Source: Nitrosomonadales bacterium
GTDB taxonomy: Bacteria > Pseudomonadota > Gammaproteobacteria > Burkholderiales > Gallionellaceae
Direction of reading: 5' to 3'
Length of the DNA: 33,095 nt
Assembly (NCBI GenBank): GCA_016213335.1
Contig: JACRAQ010000019.1
Span: forward strand, 1-33,095
The notes under the pieces were generated by a model that saw only the letters and a list, made by a program, of their open reading frames with translations, made no database searches and was not told the DNA's origin. Every line of letters begins with the position of its first letter. Within the stretch, counting starts at the first letter, position 1. The position numbers were made by a program, and so were the translations under genes. Shown here piece by piece: positions 14,719-22,766 of this stretch.

Positions 14719-15357
14719 ATGATCGCAGAATTGACGAAACCCTACGCCGGTATCCGGCGACTCTCGCGCCGGACGGCTGCCTGTATGCTTGTGGCGCTGT
14801 TGTTGGGCGCCGTATCGTGGCCATCGCTGGGGCAGTGGACGCTGGATAGCAAGGCCCAGGTGCCGTTGGGCCAGAGCCAGGATAACTGGATATCCTTGAT
14901 GAGGGATCGGGTGCACGATCCGCGCGGGCCCAGCATCGTGGAATTGCAAGAGCCGGGCGAAGGGTTGTCCGAACTTCCCCCGCACCAGTCAGGCAACCGC
15001 GTGCTGTGGGCGAAATCGTTAGACCGCGGCGCCATCAGCCCGCGCCGCTCCATCTATCCAACCGAAAGCAAAATACAGGTGCTCGATCTGGACGTGCTGA
15101 TGGATCTGCGCGGCAGCATGCCGGTCGTGCGCTTCCCGCACAAGATACACACCCAGTGGCTTGCCTGCGACAATTGCCACGAAGCGCTGTTCAAGTCCAA
15201 GGTCGGCGAGACCAGGCTCAGCATGTATAACATCTTGCAGGGCGAGCAGTGCGGGCTGTGCCACGGTTCGGTGGCGTTTCCGCTGACCGAGTGCGCGTTT
15301 TGCCACAGCGTCGAGCGCCCGGCGCCAAAGTGGCGAATGAATCAGGGCAAGGAATGA
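14719..15357 (+). CDS. c7-type triheme cytochrome with long N-terminal extension
   Basis: A 212-aa exported protein. A signal segment covers about residues 18-38. The first two thirds carry no heme site but include VHDPRGPSIVELQEPGEG, related to a stretch of the 12744 product. The C-terminal third is a c7 triheme domain: FPHKIHTQWLACDNCH with CDNCH 150-154, CGLCH 178-182 and CAFCH 192-196, with conserved GSVAFPLTEC between hemes 2 and 3. It resembles the C-terminal half of the 12744 product without the c5 domain. No strong ribosome-binding site is visible before the ATG at 14719, and the 170-nt gap upstream may hold a promoter I could not define. The stop overlaps the next c7 gene as ATGA. 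Confidence 0.85.
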   Translation: MIAELTKPYAGIRRLSRRTAACMLVALLLGAVSWPSLGQWTLDSKAQVPLGQSQDNWISLMRDRVHDPRGPSIVELQEPGEGLSELPPHQSGNRVLWAKSLDRGAISPRRSIYPTESKIQVLDLDVLMDLRGSMPVVRFPHKIHTQWLACDNCHEALFKSKVGETRLSMYNILQGEQCGLCHGSVAFPLTECAFCHSVERPAPKWRMNQGKE

Positions 15358-15761
15358 GATCGGTCTTGAAACGATGGCTGACCGCGCTGGTGCTGGGTGC
15401 TGCGCTGGCCGCGCCGCTCGCGCAGGGGGAGTACGGCGATGTGGTGCTCAACCGGTACGCGGACAAGGCGGGTGTGCGGCCGGTGGTGTTTCCCCACTGG
15501 TTCCACCGCCTGCGGTTTACTTGCAATGTATGCCACTATGAAGGCGGTTTCAAAATGCGCGCCGGCAGCAACGACATCACCATGGGCGACATTGTGGACG
15601 GAAAATTTTGCGGGCTGTGCCACAACGGCCAAGTCGCCTGGAGTCCGGAGTTTTGCCACCGCTGTCACTCCGGGCTGCCGGGGCTGGCTGGCGGTTTTTA
15701 CGGAAGCCAGGATCCCAGCGGTCCCTCCGGAGGGGGGGATTTCAACCAGCGGCGGCATTAA
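15354..15761 (+). CDS. c7-type triheme cytochrome
   Basis: A 135-aa exported protein with a signal peptide (MRSVLKRWLTALVLGAALAA) and CNVCH 57-61, CGLCH 86-90 and CHRCH 101-105. It is a close paralogue of the 12226 product through EYGDVVLNRYADKAGVRPVV, the FPHWFHR motif, ITMGDIVDG and the NGQVAWS stretch between hemes 2 and 3, but lacks the long Ala/Pro tail and instead ends in a Gly/Ser-rich segment. The ATG at 15354 overlaps the upstream stop by 4 nt and has AAGGA in front; the longer frame from 15249 lies inside the upstream gene. It is probably a small periplasmic electron shuttle working with its partner c7 cytochrome. Confidence 0.87.
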   Translation: MRSVLKRWLTALVLGAALAAPLAQGEYGDVVLNRYADKAGVRPVVFPHWFHRLRFTCNVCHYEGGFKMRAGSNDITMGDIVDGKFCGLCHNGQVAWSPEFCHRCHSGLPGLAGGFYGSQDPSGPSGGGDFNQRRH

Positions 15762-15782
15762 CGGGCGCGTATAGCCGCCAGC

Positions 15783-16844
15783 ATGATGACGATGAGCGCC
15801 GCCCCGGTTTTCCCCCGCAAAAATTTTCCTTGCCTGAGGTTTGGCGTTTTGAAGCCGGGCTACCGCTTCGCGGCATCGCTCCGGCTGGCATGGCAGCCGC
15901 ACGTACTTGTCCGCAGCGCGCTGGCTGCGGCGCTGATGCTGTGCGGCGCGGTGCATGCGCAGACGCAAGATCGCCTCCTGGTTCCATGGAAAACCATCAC
16001 GGGCGGGCAACTCGTCGCCCAGACGGATAGCGGCGGCGACCTCTTGTCGGGCGAGCAGCTGGGTTACGCGGCATTGGCATTCCCGTCGTCAGTGGCCGTG
16101 CGCGGCCCCGATCTCTATATCGCGGACAGCGGCGCGCGCAAAATATACCGCTTCGATCCGGCGTTGCAGGTTTTGAGTGCGGTAGCCGGCATGGATGCAA
16201 CATCGCGCACCCGCTTGCAGGTCGGCCCGGACCAGACATTGTTCGTGCTGGATGCCGGAAGCTCCACCATACTGCACTTTGATCGGGCCGGGCGATTGCT
16301 GGAAACGCTGAGCGACCCGCAGGCATCGGCCAGCCTGGAGGAGTTTGCGGTAGAGGAATTTTCGGGCCAGATTGTCGCCAGCGACCGCCGGAGCGGGCGG
16401 CTGGTCGCGATTGATCCCGCAAGCTGGATCAGCCGCATCTTGCCGCCGGGTGGCGAACGCAGGCCTGCATCGTGGGGGGCGCTGGCGAACAAAGGCGGTA
16501 ACACCTATGCGGTTGACCGGAGCTGTTCCTGCGTGATCGCCATGGACGAAGAGGGGCGGGTGCGCGAGCGCATCGGTGAAGGAACGCTGGTTCAGCCGCG
16601 CGGACTGGCAGCCGATCAATACGGGCGCCTGTTCGTCGCCGACGCTTTTAATCAGACGCTCTGGGTGTACCTGCATGGCGAACGGATAGCCAATTTTGAG
16701 GCACGGAAATTGCATATTACAGAGTTCGGGTCGTTGGCGGCAGATGAAGGCGCGCTTTATATTGCTGACGGGCCGGGCGGACAAGTGGCCGTTTTTCATA
16801 TTCGGCCGCCCAGCGCTCGCCAGTTTGAGGAAAAACGGCGGTGA
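15783..16844 (+). CDS. NHL-repeat beta-propeller protein, secreted
   Basis: A 353-aa protein with a long basic N-terminal stretch, then a signal peptide core (ALAAALMLCGAVHAQ, about 46-60) and a propeller. Blades are recognisable by FPSSVAVRGPDLYIADSGAR, LQVGPDQTLFVLDAGSS, QPRGLAADQYGRLFVADAFN and FGSLAADEGALYIADGPG. There is no lipobox Cys at the signal end, so unlike the propellers at 5489 and 16948 it is probably soluble in the periplasm or secreted. The blades are less regular than in the other two. The start at 15783 has no good ribosome-binding site, so the true start could be further in. It sits 21 nt after a c7 cytochrome gene, within the same likely operon. Confidence 0.8.
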   Translation: MMTMSAAPVFPRKNFPCLRFGVLKPGYRFAASLRLAWQPHVLVRSALAAALMLCGAVHAQTQDRLLVPWKTITGGQLVAQTDSGGDLLSGEQLGYAALAFPSSVAVRGPDLYIADSGARKIYRFDPALQVLSAVAGMDATSRTRLQVGPDQTLFVLDAGSSTILHFDRAGRLLETLSDPQASASLEEFAVEEFSGQIVASDRRSGRLVAIDPASWISRILPPGGERRPASWGALANKGGNTYAVDRSCSCVIAMDEEGRVRERIGEGTLVQPRGLAADQYGRLFVADAFNQTLWVYLHGERIANFEARKLHITEFGSLAADEGALYIADGPGGQVAVFHIRPPSARQFEEKRR

Positions 16845-16895
16845 AGGCGCGGCAGGCCGGTAAGCAGCGGGTGGCGATGAGGGGTAAACGGCGCG

Positions 16896-16904
16896 TGCTA
16901 CAAT
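16896..16904 (+). promoter_or_regulatory. Weak candidate extended -10 promoter
   Basis: TGCTACAAT (TG at 16896-16897, TACAAT at 16899-16904) matches an extended -10 element. No good -35 is visible. It would place a start about 35 nt ahead of the lipoprotein gene at 16948. Confidence 0.35.
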
Positions 16905-16947
16905 TGCCCACAGGCTTTTTTCGCGACAGGCTTGCTGGAGGGTGATA

Positions 16948-18060
16948 ATGACGGTCCGGAGCGGTTTTGCGGCAAATCGAACCCTGTGGCTGGGGGTGGT
17001 GCTGGCCGTCTTGATGGCGGGGTGCGCCACGCAAGCCGAGCGCGGTGTGTTGAATTTCGGTGCCGGGGCGTCGCCCGAAGAGAAGCGCATGACCTGGCCG
17101 CCCATGGAGAGCGGCGAGGTACCCCGCTATGTTTATGCGGGGGAGTTGACCGGCGAGGATAACTTCCGTGTACCGCAAGAAAAAAAGACTGGCGCCAGCG
17201 GTTTTTTTTCCTGGCTTGCGGGCTTGTTTGACCTTGAGGCTGTGCCGGTAGTCCTGCAGCGCCCGCAGGCGGGGGCGGCGGATGGGGAGGGGCGGATTTT
17301 CGTCACGGATGCCAGCCGCCAGGCGGTGTTCGTTTTTGACCGGCAGGAAGGCCGCCTGAACGTCTGGGAAGCCGCTGATGCGTCGAGACGTTTTGTCGCC
17401 CCGACCGGCATTGCGCTCGGCGAAGGGGGCGAGATTTATGTCGCCGATTCGGAACTCGGTTTTGTGACGCGAATCAACCGGGAGGGCAAGAGCACAGGCG
17501 TGATCGGCACGGGCGAACTGAGCAGGCCGGTCGGTTTGGCGTTCGACGCGGCGTCGCGCCAGCTTTTCGTTGCCGACACGCATGCACACGACATCAAGGT
17601 ATTCGACGCGGAAGGCCGGTTGTTGCGGACGCTGGGCAGGCACGGCGACAAGCCGGGAGAGTTCAACTATCCGACCTATCTGGCGCTGGTGAAAGACGAG
17701 CTTTACGTCGCCGATACCATGAACGCGCGCGTGCAGGTACTGGATGCCGGGTCCGGCAAGACAAAGATGGTCATCGGCGAGCGCGGGCTGAACGTGGGCA
17801 ACCTGGTGCGCCCCAAGGGTGTGGCGGTGGACGATGAAGGCAATATTTACATTATCGAGTCGTATTACGACCACTTGCTGGTGTTCAACAGGAAAGGCGA
17901 GTTCTTGATGCCGATCGGCGGCGTGGGGCGGGAAGTCGGCAAGTTTTATTTGCCGTCCGGCGTATGGATTGATGCGCGCAACAGGGTTTTTGTAGCCGAC
18001 ATGTTCAACGGGCGCGTATCGCTTTTCCAATTCCTGGGTGGAGGAGCTGAAAGTGAGTAA
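16948..18060 (+). CDS. NHL-repeat beta-propeller lipoprotein
   Basis: A 370-aa protein. The lipoprotein signal ends LMAGC with Cys26 followed by Ala, favouring the outer membrane. After a variable region (about 30-100) come regular NHL blades: APTGIALGEGGEIYVADSEL, RPVGLAFDAASRQLFVADTH, YPTYLALVKDELYVADTMNA, RPKGVAVDDEGNIYIIESYY, LPSGVWIDARNRVFVADMFN. It is closer to the 5489 lipoprotein than to the 15783 protein. The ATG at 16948 is preferred over the GTG at 16942, because GGAGGG at 16937-16942 then has 5-nt spacing. The stop lies inside the start region of the 11-heme cytochrome gene, so the two are translationally coupled. That ties the propeller to the large cytochrome, as expected for an assembly or anchoring partner. 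Confidence 0.88.
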   Translation: MTVRSGFAANRTLWLGVVLAVLMAGCATQAERGVLNFGAGASPEEKRMTWPPMESGEVPRYVYAGELTGEDNFRVPQEKKTGASGFFSWLAGLFDLEAVPVVLQRPQAGAADGEGRIFVTDASRQAVFVFDRQEGRLNVWEAADASRRFVAPTGIALGEGGEIYVADSELGFVTRINREGKSTGVIGTGELSRPVGLAFDAASRQLFVADTHAHDIKVFDAEGRLLRTLGRHGDKPGEFNYPTYLALVKDELYVADTMNARVQVLDAGSGKTKMVIGERGLNVGNLVRPKGVAVDDEGNIYIIESYYDHLLVFNRKGEFLMPIGGVGREVGKFYLPSGVWIDARNRVFVADMFNGRVSLFQFLGGGAESE

Positions 18061-20815
18061 TTCCAAAGGGCAAAAAAGCCGCATTGGGCTTGTGCGTAAC
18101 GCGGCTTCCGGATTATTCCCGGCCTTTGCAATACCGGGGGCGGATGGGCGCAATAAATGGCGCGTGGCGGCCTATGCCATGGCGGGCGCCTTGCTGTTGA
18201 CCAGCGGCGGCGTGTTTGGCGCGCGCATTTCGGACGTGCGCGGCACCAAGCACAATCTCTCCGCCACGCCGGACGGCACTGCTTATTCCGGCGGCTCGGT
18301 ACCGAGCCGCACCCTCAAGGCCACCACCGAAACCCAGGTATGCGTTTTCTGCCATACGCCGCATGGCGCAACGCTGGGCGTGACCCCGCTGTGGAACCGC
18401 CAGCTCTCCAGCGCGACTTACGTGCCTTACACTTCGTCCTCGCTTGATGCCAACGCCTTGCAAGGCACGCTGGACCAGCCCGGAGGGAGCTCCAAGCTTT
18501 GCCTGTCCTGCCACGACGGCACGCTGGCCATCGGCAACGTACACGTGCTGAACGGCCTGGGATCGAACACTGTGCCGGGCACCCAGGTGATCGAGATGAC
18601 GGGTACTGATACCGGCGGCGTGATGGCGCCAGGTAGCGGCACCACGACCGGCTACACCCGCAATTTGGGGATAGACCTCACCAACGACCACCCGATTTCG
18701 GTAAGCTATACCTCTGCCCTGGCCGATCGCGACGGCGAGCTGCGCGCGGTTGACGTCAACCAGCAGTACCCCCCCGGAATGGGCACCATCATCGGTTTGC
18801 GCAGCTACAGCCTGAAGCCCAAGGCGCCGCTGGAGCCGACCGGGGCGGGTGGTGTCGGGCAAATCCAGTGCGCGGCCTGCCACGACCCCCATCTGCGTGA
18901 AACCAACCCCGCAGAAGGCAACCAGAAGTTTCTGCGCCTGAATCGTTTCCAGGCGGGCACCCCGGCGCCGGTGTACAGCAGCGTAAATGACATCAACTGT
19001 GTTGCCTGCCACGACAAGGATCAAAGCGGCGGCTCCTGGATTTATTCGGCCCACGCCAACCCGCTGGTCGCAACCCAGACTTACACCGATCTGGCGGCCG
19101 GACAACGCGAATTCCCCAAGGCTTCCGATGGCGCGCCGACCAACCTGCAGGTGTGGCAGGCGTCCTGTCTGAATTGCCACGATACCCATGCCGCACAGGG
19201 CAGCCGCCAGCTTCTGCGCGAAGGCACCGATAGCACCGCCATACCCAAGGCGGGGGGCGGATCGGCGATGGAGGAAACCTGTTTCCAGTGCCACTCCAAT
19301 GATGGCACCACCGCCATCACGCCGCTGACGGCAGTGGCCGACATCAAGAGCGATTACAACCTGATCGGTGGCAAGCGCATGCCGATCAGGTCGTCCGAGC
19401 AGGCTGCGGGCGCGGAAATGCACGACATTGGCGGCAATTTCCCCATGGGGGGGCTGCCCACCGAATGGGTGGATTGCTCCAGCTCGACCAACAAGTGCGG
19501 AGCGGATTTTGTCGAGCGTCGCTCCAGGCTGGGTGCAGGCAATCTCAACAACCGTCATGCGGAGTGCGGCGACTGTCACAACCCGCACCGGGCGGTGAAA
19601 TTCAACACCTTCGCACCGCCCAACCTGGCCGCCACGCCGGACACTTCCGGCACGCACAAGCATACCGACACCCCCGGCTATACCCACAGCAACCTGGCTT
19701 CCGGCGCGCTACGCGGCACCTTCGGGGTGGAGCCGGTGTACGGGTCGGCCTCTTTCCAGATGCTGCCGACCAGCTACGAGGTCAAACGCGGCGATCCTGG
19801 CGTGAGTACCAACACTTTAGCCAGCGCACCCTACGTTACCCGCGAATACCAGATTTGCCTGAAGTGCCACTCGGATTACGGCTATAGCGACAACAATCAG
19901 GTGGAGTTTGCATCGGACCGGCCGCCGCTGCAAACCATGGGCGGCAGCCTCACCCCCGCCGGCACCAACGGGCTGAATTTCTACACCAACCAGGCAAAAG
20001 AATTCCAGGCGCCAATGTTCCACAAGGGCGAACTGCCTACCGTGGATTCGGGGGCCGCTCCCGCCTACGCGAACGGCGTGCAGACCAATTACCGGAGCTG
20101 GCACCCGGTGATAGACAGCACCGGCCGCACCGCCGCAATCCGGGGCGGCATTGCGTCCGCCACCATTTTTACCTTGCCCTGGAGCAACGATGTCGGCAAC
20201 CAGACCATGTATTGCGATGATTGCCACGGCTCCAACGTGACTTCGGCCACTTCGGTGATACCCGACCCCGGCAAGCCCTGGGGCTCACACGGCTCCGCCA
20301 ACAACTTCATCCTCAAGGGTGCATGGGATTCCGCGACCGGCACCGGCCAGTCCTCCGGCTTGTGTTTCAAATGCCATGACTACAACACCTATGCAGGCGG
20401 CGGCGGGGCGCGCACCGGCTTCTGGCTGGGGGGGGAGACGCTCCCGCCCAACATCAAGGATGGTCATACGCTCCACTTTGAAAAAATCGGCAGAGTGGTC
20501 TGTAACTGGTGCCATGTGGCGGTGCCGCACGGCTGGAAAAACAAGGGATTGCTGGTGAACCTGAACGATGTCGGCCCTGAAGCGGGGCAGGTTGCGGGTA
20601 CCCAGGTACGCAACAACACCACGACGGCCTATACCCAGGCGCCCTATTACCTGAATGCAGTGCTCAAGGTGATCAACTTCAAACCCAGCGGCCAATGGGC
20701 TGCCGCCGACTGCGGCTCTCCCGGTGCGCCGGGCAACGGGCGAACCGGCGTAACCTGGATGAAGGGAACCGGCAACCCTGCTGATACTTCCGAGAACTGC
20801 GCGACTCCGCCATGA
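18053..20815 (+). CDS. Undecaheme (11-heme) c-type cytochrome with OmcE-like N-terminal domain
   Basis: A 920-aa exported protein with 11 CXXCH sites. The signal anchor is internal (about 38-55) after a basic N-terminus. Residues about 60-325 follow the tetraheme protein at 6929 step by step: GTKHNLS, CVFCHTPHG (97), PLWN, CLSCHDG (150), LTNDHPI (211), CAACHDPH (273), FLRLN, CVACH (316). Seven further sites follow in order: CLNCH, CFQCH, CGDCH, CLKCH, CDDCH, CFKCH and CNWCH. There are 19 His outside the CXXCH motifs, more than enough for 11 distal ligands. The start is GTG at 18053, because GGAGGAG precedes it with 7-nt spacing; it overlaps the propeller gene by 8 nt. Some motifs form doubled-CXXCH-type pairs. 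A role as outer-surface cytochrome or as filament adaptor is inferred. Confidence 0.9.
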   Translation: MSNSKGQKSRIGLVRNAASGLFPAFAIPGADGRNKWRVAAYAMAGALLLTSGGVFGARISDVRGTKHNLSATPDGTAYSGGSVPSRTLKATTETQVCVFCHTPHGATLGVTPLWNRQLSSATYVPYTSSSLDANALQGTLDQPGGSSKLCLSCHDGTLAIGNVHVLNGLGSNTVPGTQVIEMTGTDTGGVMAPGSGTTTGYTRNLGIDLTNDHPISVSYTSALADRDGELRAVDVNQQYPPGMGTIIGLRSYSLKPKAPLEPTGAGGVGQIQCAACHDPHLRETNPAEGNQKFLRLNRFQAGTPAPVYSSVNDINCVACHDKDQSGGSWIYSAHANPLVATQTYTDLAAGQREFPKASDGAPTNLQVWQASCLNCHDTHAAQGSRQLLREGTDSTAIPKAGGGSAMEETCFQCHSNDGTTAITPLTAVADIKSDYNLIGGKRMPIRSSEQAAGAEMHDIGGNFPMGGLPTEWVDCSSSTNKCGADFVERRSRLGAGNLNNRHAECGDCHNPHRAVKFNTFAPPNLAATPDTSGTHKHTDTPGYTHSNLASGALRGTFGVEPVYGSASFQMLPTSYEVKRGDPGVSTNTLASAPYVTREYQICLKCHSDYGYSDNNQVEFASDRPPLQTMGGSLTPAGTNGLNFYTNQAKEFQAPMFHKGELPTVDSGAAPAYANGVQTNYRSWHPVIDSTGRTAAIRGGIASATIFTLPWSNDVGNQTMYCDDCHGSNVTSATSVIPDPGKPWGSHGSANNFILKGAWDSATGTGQSSGLCFKCHDYNTYAGGGGARTGFWLGGETLPPNIKDGHTLHFEKIGRVVCNWCHVAVPHGWKNKGLLVNLNDVGPEAGQVAGTQVRNNTTTAYTQAPYYLNAVLKVINFKPSGQWAAADCGSPGAPGNGRTGVTWMKGTGNPADTSENCATPP

Positions 20816-20887
20816 TGGAAGGCTGTTTTGGCTGATGCGGTGAGCTGCCATGCCTGCCCGTAATGTCTTTTGCGGCTGGGTGAACAA

Positions 20888-21946
20888 ATGAAGACAGGGC
20901 GCCGGTACGCAGGCCAGGAGCAAGCTGATGCCTTGCCGGGCACACCGCCCCAGAGCAGGGTGTGGCGGGTGCTGGGAGCGCTCGCTTCTCTCAAGTTGAG
21001 CCTGGTGATTCTTGCCGCCCTGGGGGCGGGAATCCTGACGGCCTACCTGTCGGCGGCCCCGGCCACCTGGGCACTGGCCGCACCGCTTGCAGCGTTTGCG
21101 CTGAACCTTCTTGCGGCAGTTGCAACCAATCCGGTATTCCGGCGCAAAACCCCGCTACTGATATTTCACCTGGCGCTGATCGCCGTTATCCTGCTGCTCG
21201 CCGCAGGCCGGCTTACCTACCTTAAGGGTCAGCTGGAACTGGCCGAAGGCGAGGTCTTTGATGGGCAATTGACGCAAGAGGAAAGCGGGCCCTGGCATCC
21301 CCGCCGGCTGGATGTGCTGCGCTTCAGCAACGAAGGCTTTACCATCAGTTATGCGAAGGGGGTGCGCCGGGGTGCCACCCGCAACCGGGTCGCGTGGGCG
21401 GCACCGGACGGGAGCGTGCAGCACGCGGTGATCGGCGACCAGGATCCGCTGGTTTTGTCGGGCTACCGGTTTTACACCACCCATAACAAGGGGTTCGCGC
21501 CAACGTTTACCTGGTACGCCAGCTCGGGCGCGGCGCCCGTGACGGGCACGGTGCATTTGCCGGCATACCCGCTGCACGAGCACAAGCAGGCGCTCGAATG
21601 GACCCCGCCAGGCGGCAAGACGCCGCTGTGGGTCATGCTTCAGTTTGATGAAGTGATACTTGATCCGGCGAAACCTTCCGAGTTCCGGCTGCCTTCCGGG
21701 CACCTGATCGTAGTGCGGGCGGGAGAGGCGCGGTACGAACTCAAACCGGGCGAGCGGGTGAGCCTCGCCGAAGGTGTTCTGGAATACAACGGGTTGCGGG
21801 TCTGGATGGGCTATACGGTATTTTATGATTTCACCTTGCCATGGCTGCTCGCCGCTTGCTTGCTGGCCGTGATGAGTCTGGCCTGGCATTTCCGGGGCAA
21901 GTTTTTCGCGCGCCCGTGGGACAAGCCGTCAACCGGAACAAGTTAA
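20888..21946 (+). CDS. resB: ResB/Ccs1-like cytochrome c biogenesis protein
   Basis: A 352-aa membrane protein like the ResB (CcsB) half of system II cytochrome c maturation, which delivers heme and reduced apocytochrome to CcsA. Two hydrophobic segments are visible at about residues 33-60 and 60-80, a third at 88-108, then a large periplasmic domain (QLELAEGEVFDG, SGYRFYTTHNKGFAPTFTWY) and a last membrane helix near 320-340. It is on the short side for the family. The ATG at 20888 is preferred because the frame continues upstream without a ribosome-binding site. It is directly followed by ccsA. Being placed beside a locus with 35 heme sites, it may be dedicated to these cytochromes or serve the whole cell. 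Confidence 0.85.
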   Translation: MKTGRRYAGQEQADALPGTPPQSRVWRVLGALASLKLSLVILAALGAGILTAYLSAAPATWALAAPLAAFALNLLAAVATNPVFRRKTPLLIFHLALIAVILLLAAGRLTYLKGQLELAEGEVFDGQLTQEESGPWHPRRLDVLRFSNEGFTISYAKGVRRGATRNRVAWAAPDGSVQHAVIGDQDPLVLSGYRFYTTHNKGFAPTFTWYASSGAAPVTGTVHLPAYPLHEHKQALEWTPPGGKTPLWVMLQFDEVILDPAKPSEFRLPSGHLIVVRAGEARYELKPGERVSLAEGVLEYNGLRVWMGYTVFYDFTLPWLLAACLLAVMSLAWHFRGKFFARPWDKPSTGTS

Positions 21947-21947
21947 C

Positions 21948-22766
21948 ATGGCGATGGACTGGGAACCGCTAACCCTGTGGGTGGCGCTGGTGGTGTATGT
22001 GCTGGCGGGATCGCTGGCAATTTTTGGCGGCGTGCTGCGCACGCGGCCCGAGAAGGCGGTGCTGGCGCTGCTGGTTCTCGGCCTGCTGCTGCACACGGCC
22101 TCCATCGCGTTGCGCTGGGAGCGCCTGGGGCACGGCCCCTACATCACGATGTTCGAGATTCTGCTGAGCAACATCTGGAGCCTGCTGGCGATATACCTGC
22201 TGGCGTATTGGCGCATTCCCGCCATCCGTCCGACCGCTGCGGTGGTCATGCCGATCCTGTTCGTGATGATGGGCTGGCTGCTGGTGACCAGCCCGCACGA
22301 GGGACACCTGCCGGCGACTTATCACACCGTGTGGCTGTTCGTGCATATCGGTTTCGGCAAGGTGTTTCTGGGCTGCGCGCTGGTGGCGGTGGGCATCTCC
22401 GGCGTCATCCTGCTGCGGGGGCGGCGCCACGCCGGCAACCGCTTTGCGTCTTTGCCCGACGACAGCCGTCTCGACGAGCTGTCTTTCCGCTTCATGGCCA
22501 TCGCCCTTATTTTTGAAACCCTGATGCTGATCGCGGGGGCCATCTGGGCCCAGGATGCATGGGGGCGATACTGGGCGTGGGATCCGCTCGAAACCTGGTC
22601 GTTCCTGACCTGGCTGAGCCTGGCATTTGCGCTGCACGCGCGCGTGGCGTACAAGGTGTCGCCACGTACCGGGGCAGTCATGGTGATGGCGGTATTCGTG
22701 CTGGCTTTCTTAACCTTCTTCGGGGTGCCGTTTGTATCCACCGCACCCCACAAAGGGGCGGTTTGA
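21948..22766 (+). CDS. ccsA: CcsA/ResC cytochrome c heme ligation protein
   Basis: A 272-aa polytopic membrane protein, about eight helices, with the hallmark WWD motif WGRYWAWDPLETWSF (about 203-217), which binds heme on the periplasmic face. Conserved histidines flank it: HTVWLFVHIGFG (about 127-138) and FALHARVAY (about 227-235). Together with ResB this forms the CcsBA heme lyase, attaching heme to CXXCH motifs. The stop of resB is separated from this ATG by 1 nt, and the next gene starts immediately after its stop, so resB-ccsA-TPR is an operon. An alternative start at M3 (21954) cannot be excluded. Confidence 0.92.
   Translation: MAMDWEPLTLWVALVVYVLAGSLAIFGGVLRTRPEKAVLALLVLGLLLHTASIALRWERLGHGPYITMFEILLSNIWSLLAIYLLAYWRIPAIRPTAAVVMPILFVMMGWLLVTSPHEGHLPATYHTVWLFVHIGFGKVFLGCALVAVGISGVILLRGRRHAGNRFASLPDDSRLDELSFRFMAIALIFETLMLIAGAIWAQDAWGRYWAWDPLETWSFLTWLSLAFALHARVAYKVSPRTGAVMVMAVFVLAFLTFFGVPFVSTAPHKGAV

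Noticed and set aside
12615-14720. 701-aa minus-strand frame
   Set aside because: It is antisense across two coding genes and their junction, with Arg/His/Leu-rich composition typical of a shadow.
18113-19687. 524-aa minus-strand frame
   Set aside because: It is antisense to the 11-heme cytochrome, with no domain features.
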